A stretch of DNA of 64,000 nt from Undaria pinnatifida (GCA_012845835.1 JABAKD010000011.1:10788381-10852380), one strand, 5' to 3'. Positions 22,597 through 34,810 are shown, counted from the stretch's first letter. Notes: generated from the letters alone by a model not told the origin. Program-made: numbers and translations.

Positions 22597-23394
22597 ATAC
22601 AACATAGAAACTTGCAAAAGGCATCAAACACACGTGGTGAAACAGTTAAATTGATAGCCGTAGTACTGGGTATTCAGCCTCCAACCTTCAATCTCATTCA
22701 AGTTGCCGGTAGTCCGGCTAGTACCTTTAAACTCGCTCATACCTGGTACCGGTATATCACAAGACTCGGGATCGTAAGCCAGTTAGAAGCAAAAATACTA
22801 CTGCTGTCACTCCTCGAACACCAACTACAGTGGCAGTAGACTCCAGCAAAACTATCGCTCTCTTGACATTTACGTTGTTGTACGTTGTGCAATTGTGGAT
22901 TGTGTGGCAAGACATTTGACAAAAACCATATGTCGCAATATCCCCTGTCAACGCCCCATTGGGCGAGCGTTTGTTTTTCAATATAACGTTGTCCCCGGGG
23001 AGAACAAAGAGGTAGAGGGAACTTCGGAAAAAAAGACCCCGGGGAGAAAACGCTCCAGGGTTTCTTCTGAAAAGCAGTTTTCTCGACACCTGTTTTTACC
23101 ATTGGTTTTTACGAGGTGCTATGCCATGTGTGACTGTTGGGTGTTTCGGTGTCACTTTTGTTTTACCTGCGGTTGAGTCTTCCTGTGTTGTATTTGACGT
23201 TGTGTGCCGGCAGGAAAACCTTGGATATTATATAGCAGGTGGTTCAAGTTCATGGAGCGGTTTTACAAAAATATTTCACTGTATTTATAACGAGACAACG
23301 AACGAACAACGAACAAATAACAACGGATGCATACTGCTGGTTGCATACAAGTCGCAGTGAGGCGGAATCAACACCACAGATATACCGACCGACA

Positions 23395-23530
23395 GTATAT
23401 CCTTAATAAGGACACGCGCCCAGTAATACGCCCGATCGGAGTATCACACATAGCTTGCAAATATCATAGGAGTTTCGACAAAATCTTCGATCTTACAGCC
23501 GTAGTGTACATTATTTTTCTTCAAGAATAA
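23395..23530 (-). repeat. R3 partial copy
   Basis: From TATCCTTAATAAGGACACGC through CGATCGGAGTATCACACATA to TTCGATCTTACAGCCGTAGT. Confidence 0.7.
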
Positions 23531-23724
23531 TTATGTTCTCCCCTCGGAGTGACATCGTTTTTTTCGTGCTGTCGCCCGGGGGAGGGCGACTTTGTTTTAT
23601 AATGAAGTTGTCCCCGGGGACAACAAATAGACAGGGGGGATTTCGTTTAAAAAAAACGTTCATTCCCTGGGGATAACACACAACGTTTGTACCACTTTCT
23701 CGGCCATATGGGGGGGGCGGGGGT

Positions 23725-24375
23725 ACTCAGTTTGTGCATGGCCGTAGTCGTATGACCATAGACCTTCGCATCCCTACTATGCCAGGACGAAGCACGTCGG
23801 GTTTTCACCAGCCAGGCAGACATTGCTTGCACCAAGCGCGAAGCGCCGTGAGGTGTTCGGCGAGTCGCATAAAGGGTGAACCGCATCCTTTCAAGAACCG
23901 CTCGAAAGGGCACCTTGTGCCTACTTTCTTGCTTATGGATGACAGCGCCAATGAGTTACGTTCTTTTCTGGTGTGGCCACTCGAGAGACAGCAATGGGTG
24001 CTACTATGTAACTGCCCCGTGAGTGTCTCACCATTTTCACACCATGTGATGGGATCATTCCCCTTGTGCGGAGTCAGGGTTCTCCACCCCGGACAGTAAT
24101 TACTCAGTTTGTGCATGGCCGTAGTCGTATGACCATAGACCCTCGCATCCCTGCTATGCCGGGACGGAGCACGTCGGGTTTTCACCAGCCAGGCAGACAT
24201 TGCTTGCACCAAGCGCGAAGCGCCGTGAGGGGTTCGGCGAGTCGCATGAAGGGTGAACCTACATCCTTCGAAGAACCGCTCGTATGACGGACTTCAGCAC
24301 CTTGTGAGCACTTTCCTGCTTATGGATGACAGCGCCAATTAGTTACTTTCTTTTCTGGTGTGGCCACGCCAAAGA
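23725..24375 (+). repeat. Tandem duplication of about 370 bp
   Basis: Copy 1 starts TTTGTGCATGGCCGTAGTCG at 23725 and copy 2 at about 24102. Both continue through CACGTCGGGTTTTCACCAGC, CATTGCTTGCACCAAGCGCG and TTATGGATGACAGCGCCAAT. High identity suggests a recent event. No convincing protein. Confidence 0.8.
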
Positions 24376-24677
24376 CAGCATTTGGGGTTTGTGAGGGGGG
24401 TACAAGGATAGGGGCGTTGACAGAGTATACTACGGTACTCATAACTCTCAACGCTCTCTGGTTTGTCACGACAGTACAAAACAGAAAAAAAACACTGGTC
24501 ATGTTCAAGCCTTGTCGGTGTTGAATGTGCTGAACTCAACCAGAGTGCGCGCACTATCTGAGATATGAGAATCGAGAAAACGGTCCAGAGTAGTAGCAGT
24601 ACAGTTATTACAGCAGCAGTATCACGGCAGAACTTACGAACTTAGAATCACTTACTGCTGTGATGTCGGGCACTCCG

Positions 24678-24807
24678 GAGCAAAGACGTCGGTTGACGGC
24701 CTAGTTTTGACCCATCATGGCGTCTTTGGACTCACCATACTAGTTTTAATGTGCTGGCCTTGATGGCTGTCAAGGGGCAAGAGTGCCGTCAACCGATATC
24801 TTTGCTC
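24678..24807. mobile_element. MITE-like element with 23-bp terminal inverted repeats
   Basis: Arms at 24678-24700 and 24785-24807 match at 21 of 23 positions (outer GAGCAAAGA, inner TCGGTTGACGGC). Total 130 bp with no coding capacity. Target duplication is not clear. Confidence 0.6.
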
Positions 24808-25149
24808 AGGAGGTCGCCCTCGGCATATTCTCCCACCTCTTAGCCATCCGCAGTTTTTAATTGCCGACCGGAAAAATGTTGTTTCCGAATCGATCCGTGT
24901 ATACGGATCTTTTGATATTTTGTGTTATGAGTAAATGGTCACAGACTTTAAGTTTGAGGACGTGAGGTCGAGCCTCGCAGACTCAGGCGGAGTTCGTCTT
25001 TTTTCTCCATTTTTCTTTACATTTTTGCGTTTTTTTCCTCCCCATCTTTCTGCTCTGTTTCGTATTTTTTTTCTCTCATTCCACGCAGGAATCTCCCAGT
25101 TTTGGTTTTGTTATCTACTGCTGTAGTTGGCGAGTCTTGAACGTAGCTG

Positions 25150-25290
25150 GCCAGATCTGCTTTGCATTGACCAATCATAGAGCTTTATTTGCTTTGCATC
25201 GTAATGCACCCATTATATCGGAACCCCATTTTGCTTTGCATTGACCAATCAGAAGGCTCTATTCTGCTTTGCATTTGCTTTGCATCGCGC
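25150..25290 (+). promoter_or_regulatory. Possible CCAAT-box promoter region
   Basis: Two copies of GCTTTGCATTGACCAATCA (25158 and 25232) plus further TTTGCAT words, upstream of an ATG at 25389 that opens a short frame ending in the donor CG/GTGAGG at 25444. CCAAT is a known eukaryotic promoter element. The same GACCAATCAGATGC word also occurs in satellites at 34.3 and 36.3-36.5 kb, so repeat origin is an alternative. Confidence 0.3.
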
Positions 25291-25303
25291 CGCAAGGCGC
25301 AAT

Positions 25304-25594
25304 TCAAACTGCTCTTTCCGCTCCGCATTCGAACACTACCGACATTCTGGAAGCTCGAATCACTCTTAACACACATTCCAGGAATGTCATGAGCCGAGGA
25401 TCACCGTGCACGTACCGATTGACCCCCATAAGCCAACTTTTTCGGTGAGGATGGCCCGCTGCGTCGACAACCACCACTGCCAAAAAAGCGATACAGATCG
25501 GGTCTAGTTGGAGCGACACTGGAGCCTTGACCTGACCGGGCGAGTCTGTTTTCCGTGCCGTACGCACAGCAGCAAGGTCGGCAACATGCAGCAA
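25304..25594 (-). other. Open frame of 96 codons, unrecognised
   Basis: Minus-strand frame with a hydrophobic core (ICIAFLAVVVVDAAG) followed by HPHRKSWLMGVNRYVHGDPR. No homologue is recognised, and it overlaps on the opposite strand the first exon proposed for a plus-strand gene. At most one of the two can be right. Confidence 0.15.
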
Positions 25595-26552
25595 TATCGT
25601 GAGTTGAAGGGTGATGATTTCGCTGGTGCTTCATGTGCTTGACTGGTCGGGTATCGTTGTCTCGGAGGCTTCGTTTTACTAGATTTTGGTCACGTTTGTA
25701 GGCGGTGTGTTCGTACGCTCCATTGCATGACTACGTAGCGCACGGATACAACCAGTGCATGAAACAGCAGTTACGTACCAACTAAATGCTGTGTTGCAAC
25801 AACAATAGGCCCCGGACAGCGGCGGTAACAGTACTGGGTACACCGCAGAGGGTAACAGACTGTTCGGGTTGCTACTGTGCAGTGGTAGGGGTAATGCACA
25901 TTGCTTTGAGCGGCTGCGGCGGCGGTCGCGGCTGATGTCTGCGGCATCCTATTGCACGCGTTGGGCGCAGTCATCGCGTAGTCACATGTGGAGGACATTG
26001 GCGGTAAAAGGTTCACCATCAACAACAACGCATGATACAAGTTGTGTCAAATACTTTTTTAGAGCTCTGCTGCTGCTGCTGCTACTGCTGCTGTCCTTCT
26101 GCTACTGCCACTGCTGCTGCTGCCCGTGGCTCTCCAACGCACGTACCGTATTGCCCGACAACATGCACACCGCGCACGTCGTCGATTACTGTTTTACCAG
26201 GTGTAGAATGACAGCAGCGGTGATAGGCATGGTAACAGCAACTGTCACATGAAGCAGCAGTAGCCGCAGCAAAAACTGGGGTTTATGCTGTACAGTATCA
26301 GTAGTAGCTGTGTCGGTTCCGATAGCTGTTGAGGATGCGGTTGCTGTTGTCTACGGTGTCCTGCTGTTCGTATCGCCGAGCAATTGTCGCTGTATAGTTA
26401 TGTACACGTACACAGATTGTTCAAGTACACAGGTTGTTAAGTGCACAGGTACTGTACTCTGGTAGTTAGGAACCTCTAGTCGTCCGAGATAGGAGTCAGC
26501 AGCATCTATACAAGACCGTTTTTCTCTTCGCCCTTGCTTCTTGAAAAAAAAG

Positions 26553-28732
26553 TATTCATGATGGGATCCTCAACGCCGAAGCATCCACCGGGAGCACAAT
26601 ACGGTTTTTATCAAGAGTGAGAAAAGCGGACAAGCGGAAAGGATTCCGCCACGTTAAGGTGAGGTTGACTGTTGATTGTATGCTTGGATATGATACAGAT
26701 ATGATGACGGTTGAGGATAGTAGGGGTTTCCAGTGATAGGTTGGCTGCATGATAGCGGGATATCGGGATGGTGGAATTATTGTGGCTATTTTGCCGTCAC
26801 TCCTCGTTGTTCTTCTACCGGGTGAGTCTTCTTCCCTCCACGCTGCGCCTTGGCTAGGAGCAACTTAATATATAATTGTACGTCTTTTACTTGTCTTCAT
26901 ACCGGTGACTTCACTACCCCACTACTGTTCGCTCAACGGGTAAGCCCTCTACGCTTCGTAGGGATCAATAAACATTGACTGGTTGTCGAGTAGATGGCGC
27001 GGAGGGACGATTCGTTCATGTCTCGTTCAGGCTTGAGCAACGTACACTGCAACGCGTGTGATGTGCGTCACGTTCTACCGTGGACGTGCTTCTCTTGAAC
27101 TTGTCTCCACCCCATACCTCACATCCTTTCACGTTCTTCCCCTCCTCAGATGTACAGTATTGGCGTAATGGCGTCCAGACTGTTTCTGCCTGCCGACGTG
27201 TGACCTGGTGATGCTGTTCCCTACCACTATTTTAGGACGTTGTGCGGTGGGCGTGAAGGTCGCCACGCGCACGAATCATGCGCCTGTCCGTGGAGTGGGG
27301 CTCAAGCCGTGGCGGACGACATCGGCGCAAAACCATGCATACCATTCCCGGGGAGGGCGATGCGGTGAGTGTCAGTTGTAAATGCTCATGTGCTCTGCCC
27401 ATGTAATAAATTGTAATAAATTCTACATTCAGTTTTCAATTTCGGTGCTTGAATCCAAAACCGCCCCGTCAGTGAAATATGCATTTATGAGCATACCGTC
27501 GTTGACCCCTTGATGTTTTTTACTTTTTCTGTGGTTGAATCCGTCCGGTAGCCACTGTTTTGATATGACAAGGCAGCGAGTCAAGCAGAAGACGCCCGTT
27601 GGGCCGGACGAAAACGATACTTCGCGCAGTCGTTCTGTCCTAGCAAGCACAGTGATACGTTAGGTTGTGCTGGTAAGTTTCAAACCCTCCGGCGTGTGAT
27701 ATATCGTGTCGGGGTTGAGTACCAATTCACGACAAAAACACTTGTAGAATCACAGATGACAAAGACAAAGATTGCGCTTGGAGTGCGAACCATGTGAGCG
27801 AGTACAATGAGGTCGCGTCTCAGGCTCCTTTTTGTTCCTTGTTTCGTGCGTATACCTGGGATTGCAAACGTTTGCTTGCCTAACGACGCGTATGAAAATA
27901 CGTGGAAGTATGGTGAGCTAAAGCTTTATTTTTTCCCATCCGCCGGAGGATGAAAAAAACAAAAACAAAAAAGTTTGCTTGCCTCGTATGCCAAGACCGG
28001 TTGGCGAAAATATTACCTTGCTGCTTATCGCCCGTCCCCAAAATCTGTCTTCCTATCATCCCAATTTCCAGCGCCCCAGACGGCGAGTCTCACTTGGAGC
28101 CCCCGACAAAATTAAGCCGGGTGCGGAAGACCTTGGCCTATTGGATCTGGTCTTTGATTTTATTTCATCAAGGTGAGTTTAGACGTACTTACGCCGGGGG
28201 GGGTGGGGGCTGCATAGCAATGGATAGACAACACAAAGAAATACCATGGACAAGGCGGCTCGATTGCTTCGTAGATTATTGGGGCTATACCGTTGTACGG
28301 CGCCACACAAAGTTTGACCGCATTGACTATAATTAGCTCACGGTCACGACCGCAATAAAAACACGACTTGGGTATGGTTGGGATCTTTGGAGATGATAAA
28401 TTAATTACTCAACTCACCTGGGCGCAGTCAGCATCGTCGAAAGCTATTGTTTGCGCGCCATTGTGTGTCATGTCTTCATATTTAGCGAAATAGTGCAGTA
28501 CGCGTATTCGGGAGGGGGGCGTGCTAAGCACAACGGAGAGTTGCAATGTGCCAAGTAGGCAGCACTATTTATGGGTTGCTTTCGCTCGTAATTCAATTAC
28601 AGTCACTCGCTCTGCATCCAAACCAGCCGCGGTGAACTCTGGTCCTGGCGACCCCTCTCAAGGATCGTTGTCGACGCTAAGTTCCCCCGTAATTCCAACG
28701 ACGGCACAGGGGCACGGGTCCGGAGTTGCTAG
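26553..28732 (+). CDS. Possible exons of an unrecognised gene
   Basis: I do not recognise a family. Supporting signs: 26553-26658 is open for 35 codons (IHDGILNAEASTGSTIRFL to GFRHVK) and ends at donor AAG/GTGAGG. 28072-28172 is open for 33 codons (RPRRRVSLGAPDKIKPGAED to FISS), follows a pyrimidine-rich acceptor ending TTTCCAG and ends at donor AAG/GTGAGT in phase 2. 28603-28732 follows TTACAG, joins in the correct phase and ends in TAG (frame includes RIVVDAKFPRNSNDGTG). The middle exons are unresolved, although good sites exist at 26820 (GTGAGT), 27149 (TCCTCAG) and 27366 (GTGAGT). An R2 element sits in the presumed intron at 27882. It could equally be a degraded gene or chance. Confidence 0.25.
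27870..27984 (+). mobile_element. R2 A-tailed retroposed element with perfect 12-bp target-site duplication
   Basis: The element is 27882-27972 (91 bp), flanked by GTTTGCTTGCCT at 27870-27881 and 27973-27984. It contains GCGTATGAAAATACGTGGAA, AGCTAAAGCTTTATTTT, the 3' stem-loop CATCCGCCGGAGGATG and an A-rich tail with scattered C. The structure is typical of LINE-driven retroposition. The copy lacks the 5' half seen at 9.05 kb. Confidence 0.88.
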
Positions 28733-28740
28733 GGTTTGCT

Positions 28741-29490
28741 AGGGGTTTACGCTCAATGCTGATAGACTATTTTCTGGAGATGCAGCCTGGTGGTAGTCGA
28801 CCCCACTTTCCAATGGTGGGATTGAAGAAGATATCACATGCCGTGGAATTTTTCCGGGCTAGTGGCCGCGCGGATTGTTAGCAAGACCAGAGACCAGTGT
28901 GGGGTCGGCATTATTTTCGCTACATCTGGAGGGGGCGGTGGCAGAGACGACCACGTTGACGCAACAGATGGCACCGATAGGCCGCGCCGCTGAACACAGA
29001 ACCATGGACGGTTGACCACCAGCTGCTCTCTAGGGAGCTGCGTTCGTGCATCGTGTTTTGGACTCGATGTATACCGCCTGCCTTTATTCCGTTGCCACGT
29101 CGAATTGCGGCGTTGTGATAGCGTTGAGTTTTCAGTGACAGATAACCCCTCGTGTCGCCATCCCCTGTGTCCTCCTTGCTGTTTGATCTGTTCGCGCCGT
29201 TAGCAGAAGGTCTGCCAGGACACTACCGTCAAGCCTTTCGCCACCTAAGTATCTCGAAAGGGAAAACTCCGGCAGGTGCTGGACTTCACTGCCTTTGCGG
29301 CGAGCCGGAATGAAGCTGTAGCAATTCCAGAACGAGGTGTGCTGGCCGACCGGCTAGAGGTGGAACGCTGCGAAGTGCAACTCTTTCGCAGGAATTCAAG
29401 AAAGACGTCGGAGCGAAGCGGGCAATATAGCAACAACACCAGCAAGAACACCACTCTTCCAAGGGTCTCTGCGTCGCAAACAGCTTAAGC
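28741..29490 (+). other. Protein-like open stretches, unrecognised
   Basis: 28748-28882 reads RSMLIDYFLEMQPGGSRPHF and LKKISHAVEFFRASGRADC. An overlapping frame reads SKTRDQCGVGIIFATSGGGG. 29249-29485 reads KLRQVLDFTAFAASRNEAVA and GVLADRLEVERCEVQLFRRN. They look more protein-like than the surroundings, but stops and frames do not join into a family I know. Possibly part of the gene proposed at 26.5-28.7 kb or a decayed element. Confidence 0.2.
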
Positions 29491-30654
29491 ATGACCAGAA
29501 CCGTCTGGCTTCGCTTGTGTTGTACACGGAGTAGAGGTGGAGGGGACAATCTACCTTTTGTTATGGGGTGTTGGTGTTAGGGAGGGGAGTGGGTGATGTG
29601 ACGACCGAGGGACTAGATAAGACGGTGACGTTGGCAACACTGACGTGAGAGGTGGAGCTGTGGGCCGAGTACCGCCAAAAATAAGATAGAACGCTGAAGT
29701 GGGAGGCCGCCGGTTTATATTCCTACGCAGACGTGTAGCACGTGCCAACCAGTAGCGCCCAGGTTTGGCTAGCGTGGAACCACGGCTGATGGGCAGGAGG
29801 TCTGAGCAGCAATAATTTTCACATACGGATATGGTTCCAGTCAAGCTTTGACACGTCGAGGCCGCGTTGTCGCTGTCTCTGCATGCGCGCAAAGCAAACG
29901 ATACCTACCGGAGGCAATGCCGAAGGTAGAAAGGCGAAGTCTGTTTAGTATGTCATGAGGATCGTACACAGGCAGCTAATCCAGGTTGCGATATAAGCCG
30001 GTGCAAGCCTCGCACATACATGCGTATTCGTACGTGCGTTGTATTCAGCACCTGGCATGACTTACGGTGGGCCCATGCACGAGTACGGATTGCAACTAAA
30101 TATTATGACTGTCGGTACCATACTGCACCTGCTACATACCAGGCTATATGACAATCTGTGCTCTCCGTCCGTAATTCTGCATGCTGATGTATTATTCGTG
30201 ATTCTTCCGTATGCTGTATGCCTCGAGCCCCGAGGTGCCACATCGTCCGCGTACCTACCAAACGGTAAATATATCGCCAAAATATAGCACTATACAGCAG
30301 CATTGCACTCGTTGCACAGACGACTACCACGGCTGTGCGTGACATTCTGGTGGACAGGGAAGCTAGTCAACACCCGTTCCACACTCGCAGTCGACACAAG
30401 AAGGGATATGGCGGCACAGAGCGGCTGTAATCCCTTGCGGCATCGCACCCGAAACTCTTTTTTTTTCCGTTTACATACGGTAGGGGTTTCCACAAAAATC
30501 CAGCGGGCTTCGCCCGCGGAATTAAATTATTAAAAGCTGGCCCGAGACATCCACAAATCGCCCGCCCGGCTGTAGCTCGTATTTTCTTCTTTGCCTTGGC
30601 CTTTAATAATGATGAGTTATTCGTACCGTGGTATTCGTACCTGGCACGCTGACT

Positions 30655-30950
30655 TTTTTATTTTTTTTTCTCACACGTCTACTTTCCAGCTTCTGGACAA
30701 GCCGTGGTCACAGGTGTCGTCCCGTCTCCCCCCCGCTTCTTGCCTTCAATTTTTATCGCGCATAGGGTTCAGCGATCCCGCTGCTCGTCGATTTGTCATC
30801 GAGTGTTGCTAACTCACGCTCTCACGCTTTCCGCAAGTCAACTTGTGTGCAAGAAAAAGTATACGAGTATGCAGTCGGGGGGATTCGAACATGCGAAACT
30901 GACCCATACCAGGCTCGAGGATAACCTGATACGCCACCGGGGCGACCGGC
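30655..30950 (-). mobile_element. R1 tRNA-derived SINE copy
   Basis: Minus-strand copy: A-rich tail (T-rich on plus) at 30655-30672, body with CTTCTGGACAAGCCGTGGTC near 30690, and tRNA-like head ending near 30950. It abuts a TACCAGGTACC cluster. No convincing target duplication. Confidence 0.72.
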
Positions 30951-30954
30951 TCTA

Positions 30955-31170
30955 CCAGGTACCAGGTACCTGGTATTTCATTCGCTTTCCTTTGTTCATT
31001 TGGGATTGATGATGGTTATTCGTGCCGTGGTATTCGTACCCGGTACGCTGATTGTTGTTTGTTGTGGTTCTCACATTAACTCGCATAATCAAGTCCGTGG
31101 TCCCACGACAGGCTCCAGTCAATCTTGAGTGGAGCAATACCCCGGGAAAAATACACAAACAAAACCAAAA
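30955..31170 (-). repeat. R8 dispersed repeat with palindrome TACCAGGTACCTGGTA
   Basis: The palindrome is followed by TTTCATTCGCTTTCCTTTG, then ATTCGTACCCGGTACGCTGA, and then ACTCGCATAATCAAGTCC. The first part recurs at 32920-32990 and, inverted, at 58205-58275. The last part recurs inverted at 44625-44730. Confidence 0.7.
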
Positions 31171-32865
31171 AAGGTACACGCATACAAGGTTCCCCTTCGG
31201 AGGAAGGGTGGCGCAAGAGGCTGATGATTTTGCATTTTGCACCCCCGAGCGTTCGCCCGCATCCAAACGGTAGAGCATGCAGCTACGCTGCAATTTGATC
31301 GATGCGGGTGTATCGGAAATGAAGGCACTGCTGTGTAGGGACGGCCCAGATAAATTATGTCGATGCTGGTTCTGTCACAGATGTCCTTCTGTACAACAGC
31401 TAGCAGTCCACGTAGTGCTGTCTAACCTTGTGTGTAACCAGCAAAAAAACGATCTACCCCCAGGCACATCACGTACATGAAACTTTCTGGAAAAAATGAG
31501 CAAAAAATGACTCACAGTAGTCTACAGCAGCAAGCAGCATTATTCTGCGTGTAGTTAGGCCCTAAAAATTAACACGGTGATGTCCGCCGGTGATTTGGTC
31601 AAACGTTGAAAGTTCCTCCAGGTGACGTTCGCCATTTTTTAAAAAATTGAACTATTGCCCGATCTTCTTGGAAAATACGCTGACCAATAGGTGGCCGGCC
31701 ATGCGCAACAATTCGCGGGTACATTTTTGATGGATGTGCGATTGGCCCTGTCTTGGTGCATGTAAATAGTAGAAGCTGCAGCTGTGTTGGGTGATCCCAA
31801 ACAAAACGATGCGAGTTTGCGCAACACGTTGCTGCAGCAACGGCGACCTCCGCAATCACAGCACTTGAGCGCCTTCCCTTAAGGTGCCCAGCCAAAGCGC
31901 TAGTGTCATAATCACAGCAATTTCCCTCCCTCCCATGCTCCCCACGCATAGACACTCCTCCATGGAACGAGTATGTAGCAAGGACATTATATCCCAAGAT
32001 CAAGCAGTCCAACTCCCAGAACGACACGAGTGATGCAATCTTGCTTCCTCATTCGTACATACAAAACCTCATGTGAATCGTGCGCAAAAACAGCGACAAC
32101 GCAGCAGAGCTGTAACAGAAACAATACAAAGCAGAAACAGCTGAGGCAGAGTTATGCGCATGGGCCTTCAAGTAGTGCCACACGGGAGTACTATCGTAGT
32201 GCTCTTGTCTGCACGCTGCACTCTGCTCTCTCTGCAGGCTGCCGCAGAGGTTCAAGCCAGAGTTGCGAGTGGTCATATGGCATGCAAAAGGTGAAGGTTG
32301 ATAGGTCTGTGACCTGTGACGCATATATACTTTAAGAAAAAAAAATTGAAGATGCACCTTGCCCACCTCCATCTAAAAAAGGTCAGCTAGTTGTTGTACA
32401 GAAGATACATCTGTGACAGAACCAGCAACTAAACGGCAGCTGTGACGCTGTGTGAGTTGAATATTTATGAAAAGCCCTCCAGCAGGCGCGAAAGTCTTAT
32501 GCACCAGCGGGGGAAATATGAAAGGCCCCCCAGCAGGCAACAAAAACATACGAAAGGCCCGCCAGCAGTCAGGGAAGCCTTACCGGCCAGCAGCATCGAA
32601 TTGGTCCTTAGTTCTATATCATAGCTGACGCAATTCATGTCTCCGCCAGAAATATATAAAAAGTGACATCGGGAGTCAGCCTACGATGTGCCAGGTCCAT
32701 ACTGGTACATACGTCGCACTACTCGCGCCTGAAAAAACCGACTACACCGCTCGCCACCCAGTAGACTACCACGTACATATTACACGTGGCATCTATCACT
32801 ATGCATACGCACGTCAGACTCAAGTCAATTGGAAGAAAGAAGAGAAAAGAAAGACAGAAAATGAA
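31170..32865. other. No gene seen
   Basis: Open frames up to 142 codons lack recognisable domains. Three short CCAGCAGGC / CCAGCAGTC repeats at 32475-32570. Confidence 0.35.
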
Positions 32866-32919
32866 AGAAAACAAAAAGAAAGCGAAAAAGGAAAGTAAAG
32901 GAAAAGAAAAGAAAAGAAA

Positions 32920-32992
32920 AGGATACCAGGTACCTGGTATTTCATTCGCTTTCCTCCGTTCATTTGGAATTGATTTTGGTTTGAATCAGCTA
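32920..32992 (-). repeat. R8 part, short copy after a GAAAA-rich tract
   Basis: TACCAGGTACCTGGTATTTC, then ATTCGCTTTCCTCCGTTC. Preceded by an A-rich GAAAA repeat at 32866-32920. Confidence 0.65.
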
Positions 32993-33031
32993 CTTCGCAG
33001 AGGTACGTACGAATATTTTTGGTGGCCTTTC

Positions 33032-33189
33032 AGTTGTTGTTGTTGTTTTTTTTATCCTCCGGCGGATGGGGAAAAATAAAGCTTTAGCTCACCACACTTC
33101 CACGTATTTTCATACGCGTCGTGTGTCGATTTAACTCAGTTGCTTTCGCAGCCCAACGCTAGCTGGCGCACCCTTCGGGTCCCATTGTA
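33032..33189 (-). mobile_element. R2 element, long form
   Basis: Inverted copy from a GTTGTTGTTGTT plus T8 tail through ATCCTCCGGCGGATGG to GCGCACCCTTCGGGTCCCATT. It again shows a GTT repeat next to the tail. Confidence 0.78.
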
Positions 33190-33299
33190 GGTATAGCGTA
33201 AGCTGTCCCTATCAGTGGTCTTCGTTACAACCCCGGCAGCGCAAGCTGCCGTTGTATACGGATGATAGTAGTTGTTGTTCTTTGAATGCGCAGTAATAA

Positions 33300-33890
33300 G
33301 GGCCTATCTTCTCGAAGAGCATAAAAAATCGCAATTCGATTTGTATTTTAGAACTGAATTCAATTTACCGAAATACCCGAAAATACAAAAAACATTGCTC
33401 TGCGTCTTACTGAGGAACGTGGTAGTGTGTTTAGACTTCGAAAAACGCAAAACTGTCAACGAACACCCCAGGGCAACGACCGAAGCGCTCCCCGGAGCGC
33501 CGCGGCGAAAGACATTTTTTTTTCAGCCGACAGCACTAGGAGGCTATGGCTCTAGGCGTCTCTTGGGTGGGCAGGCGCAGCCCCAGCAGCGACGAGGACA
33601 TACATAGCGGTTGAACTTCTGAGCGAGGTCGTGATGTGGTGGTTGGTCGTGTAACTTCGGAGGCGCAGGGCGACTGGATTTTGCGGAGGCCTCGATTGTT
33701 TTCGAGTAGTCGCAGGCGGTCTAGGCTGTGCTAAAGGCCTTCGGAGGTCGCGCTGCGGCTGCTCCGATGGTCTCGCAATGGTGGCGCCTCGCCTCCCAAT
33801 CAGCCGACGACACGGCACCAATTCGCGTGGCCGGCTTCGGTTACATGGAGCATGCCACGTCTAGGTGTACAAACTCCCCATAATGTGAGG
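33300..33890 (+). repeat. R9 subtelomere-like repeat, diverged copy 1
   Basis: Contains AACACCCCAGGGCAACGACC, GGCTATGGCTCTAGGCGTCT, TCGCAGGCGGTCTAGGCTGT and CAATCAGCCGACGACACGGC, all shared with the copies at 34.86 and 35.56 kb. Confidence 0.75.
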
Positions 33891-33968
33891 CAACCCCTAT
33901 TTGCATTATCGGTGTGAAAAAAATGACTGCACACCAACTTAGTCAATTCCTATCATGCACGTCGGCCC

Positions 33969-34015
33969 AGACCCAACCCGACCCCAACCATAACCCTAAC
34001 CCTAACCCCAACCCT
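33969..34015 (-). repeat. Internal telomere-like tract (CCCTAA/CCCCAA)
   Basis: ACCCAACCCGACCCCAACC, then ATAACCCTAACCCTAACCCC. Flanking CCCTTTGAGGG and CTCGAGGGCGGCAGGGGC resemble the inverted tract at 45064-45145. Confidence 0.85.
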
Positions 34016-34389
34016 TTGAGGGGGCTCGAGGGCGGCAGGGGCGGTCCTGCGGTTCCGCCGGGTATTTCGTAGGCGTTTTCCCAAAAACAATCAGCGGCCC
34101 AAAGGCAGGCCTCAACCAATCACACAAGGTGTGGAGTCGTTTTTTTTTCACACCGATGATGCAAAATAGGTGCTGTCCAAATTGTACTCAAGTTGCAGTT
34201 TTCGAACAAGTTCGAGCGATACATATTTTTCATTTCTGTGTTGAATTTGATTTTCGTCAAAATTGAGAAGAAGCCTTCTCGGTGATTCATTTTTCGACCA
34301 ATCAGATGCAAACTAAATTTAGTTCTAAAACAACTCGAATCACGATTTTTCATGCTCTTCGATAAGATGGGCGCTAATAAACCACACCA

Positions 34390-34810
34390 ACTTATTTTGA
34401 TTTTCCAAATACCGCTAACACTTAGCCCTGTGACGGACCGCCGTCTAGAAGCCATATATATATTTTTAGTATGGAACATCCGGTGCGATTGACGTGTGTT
34501 CTTGATTAAAACAGCTTTTTCCATCCATCGACATCCACCACACCCAGTTCCGCGCGGATTTGTCATGCTAGAGAGGCAAAAATAATCTCTGTACTCATTC
34601 GTAGTCACAAAATCGAGACGTACACATCGCGAGTGCTTGACTTGAAGCAAGCCACCACGCGCATACGGTGTACTCATATAATGCATGTAGCGTCCGGGCT
34701 GTTTTCCTGGAGCATGGCGGCGGGACTCTTGGCAGTCGCCAGTGTGCACCTGTCATCAATCGTGAACTTATGTCCGGTTCACATCATTTGTTGTATATTT
34801 TGGTACAGTA
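34390..34810 (-). repeat. R7 dispersed repeat, copy 1
   Basis: Complement shares GACGGCGGTCCGTCACAGGG, TAGCTTGCTTCAAG-like, GCATGGCGGCGGGACTCTTG and TCACGATTGATG with 57700-58110. A 209-codon frame (34120-34749) crosses it but is broken in the other copy. Confidence 0.7.

Noticed and set aside
34120..34749. 209-codon frame as a retroelement protein
   Set aside because: It overlaps R7, whose other copy has several stops in the same frame. No RT, RNase H or integrase motif is visible.
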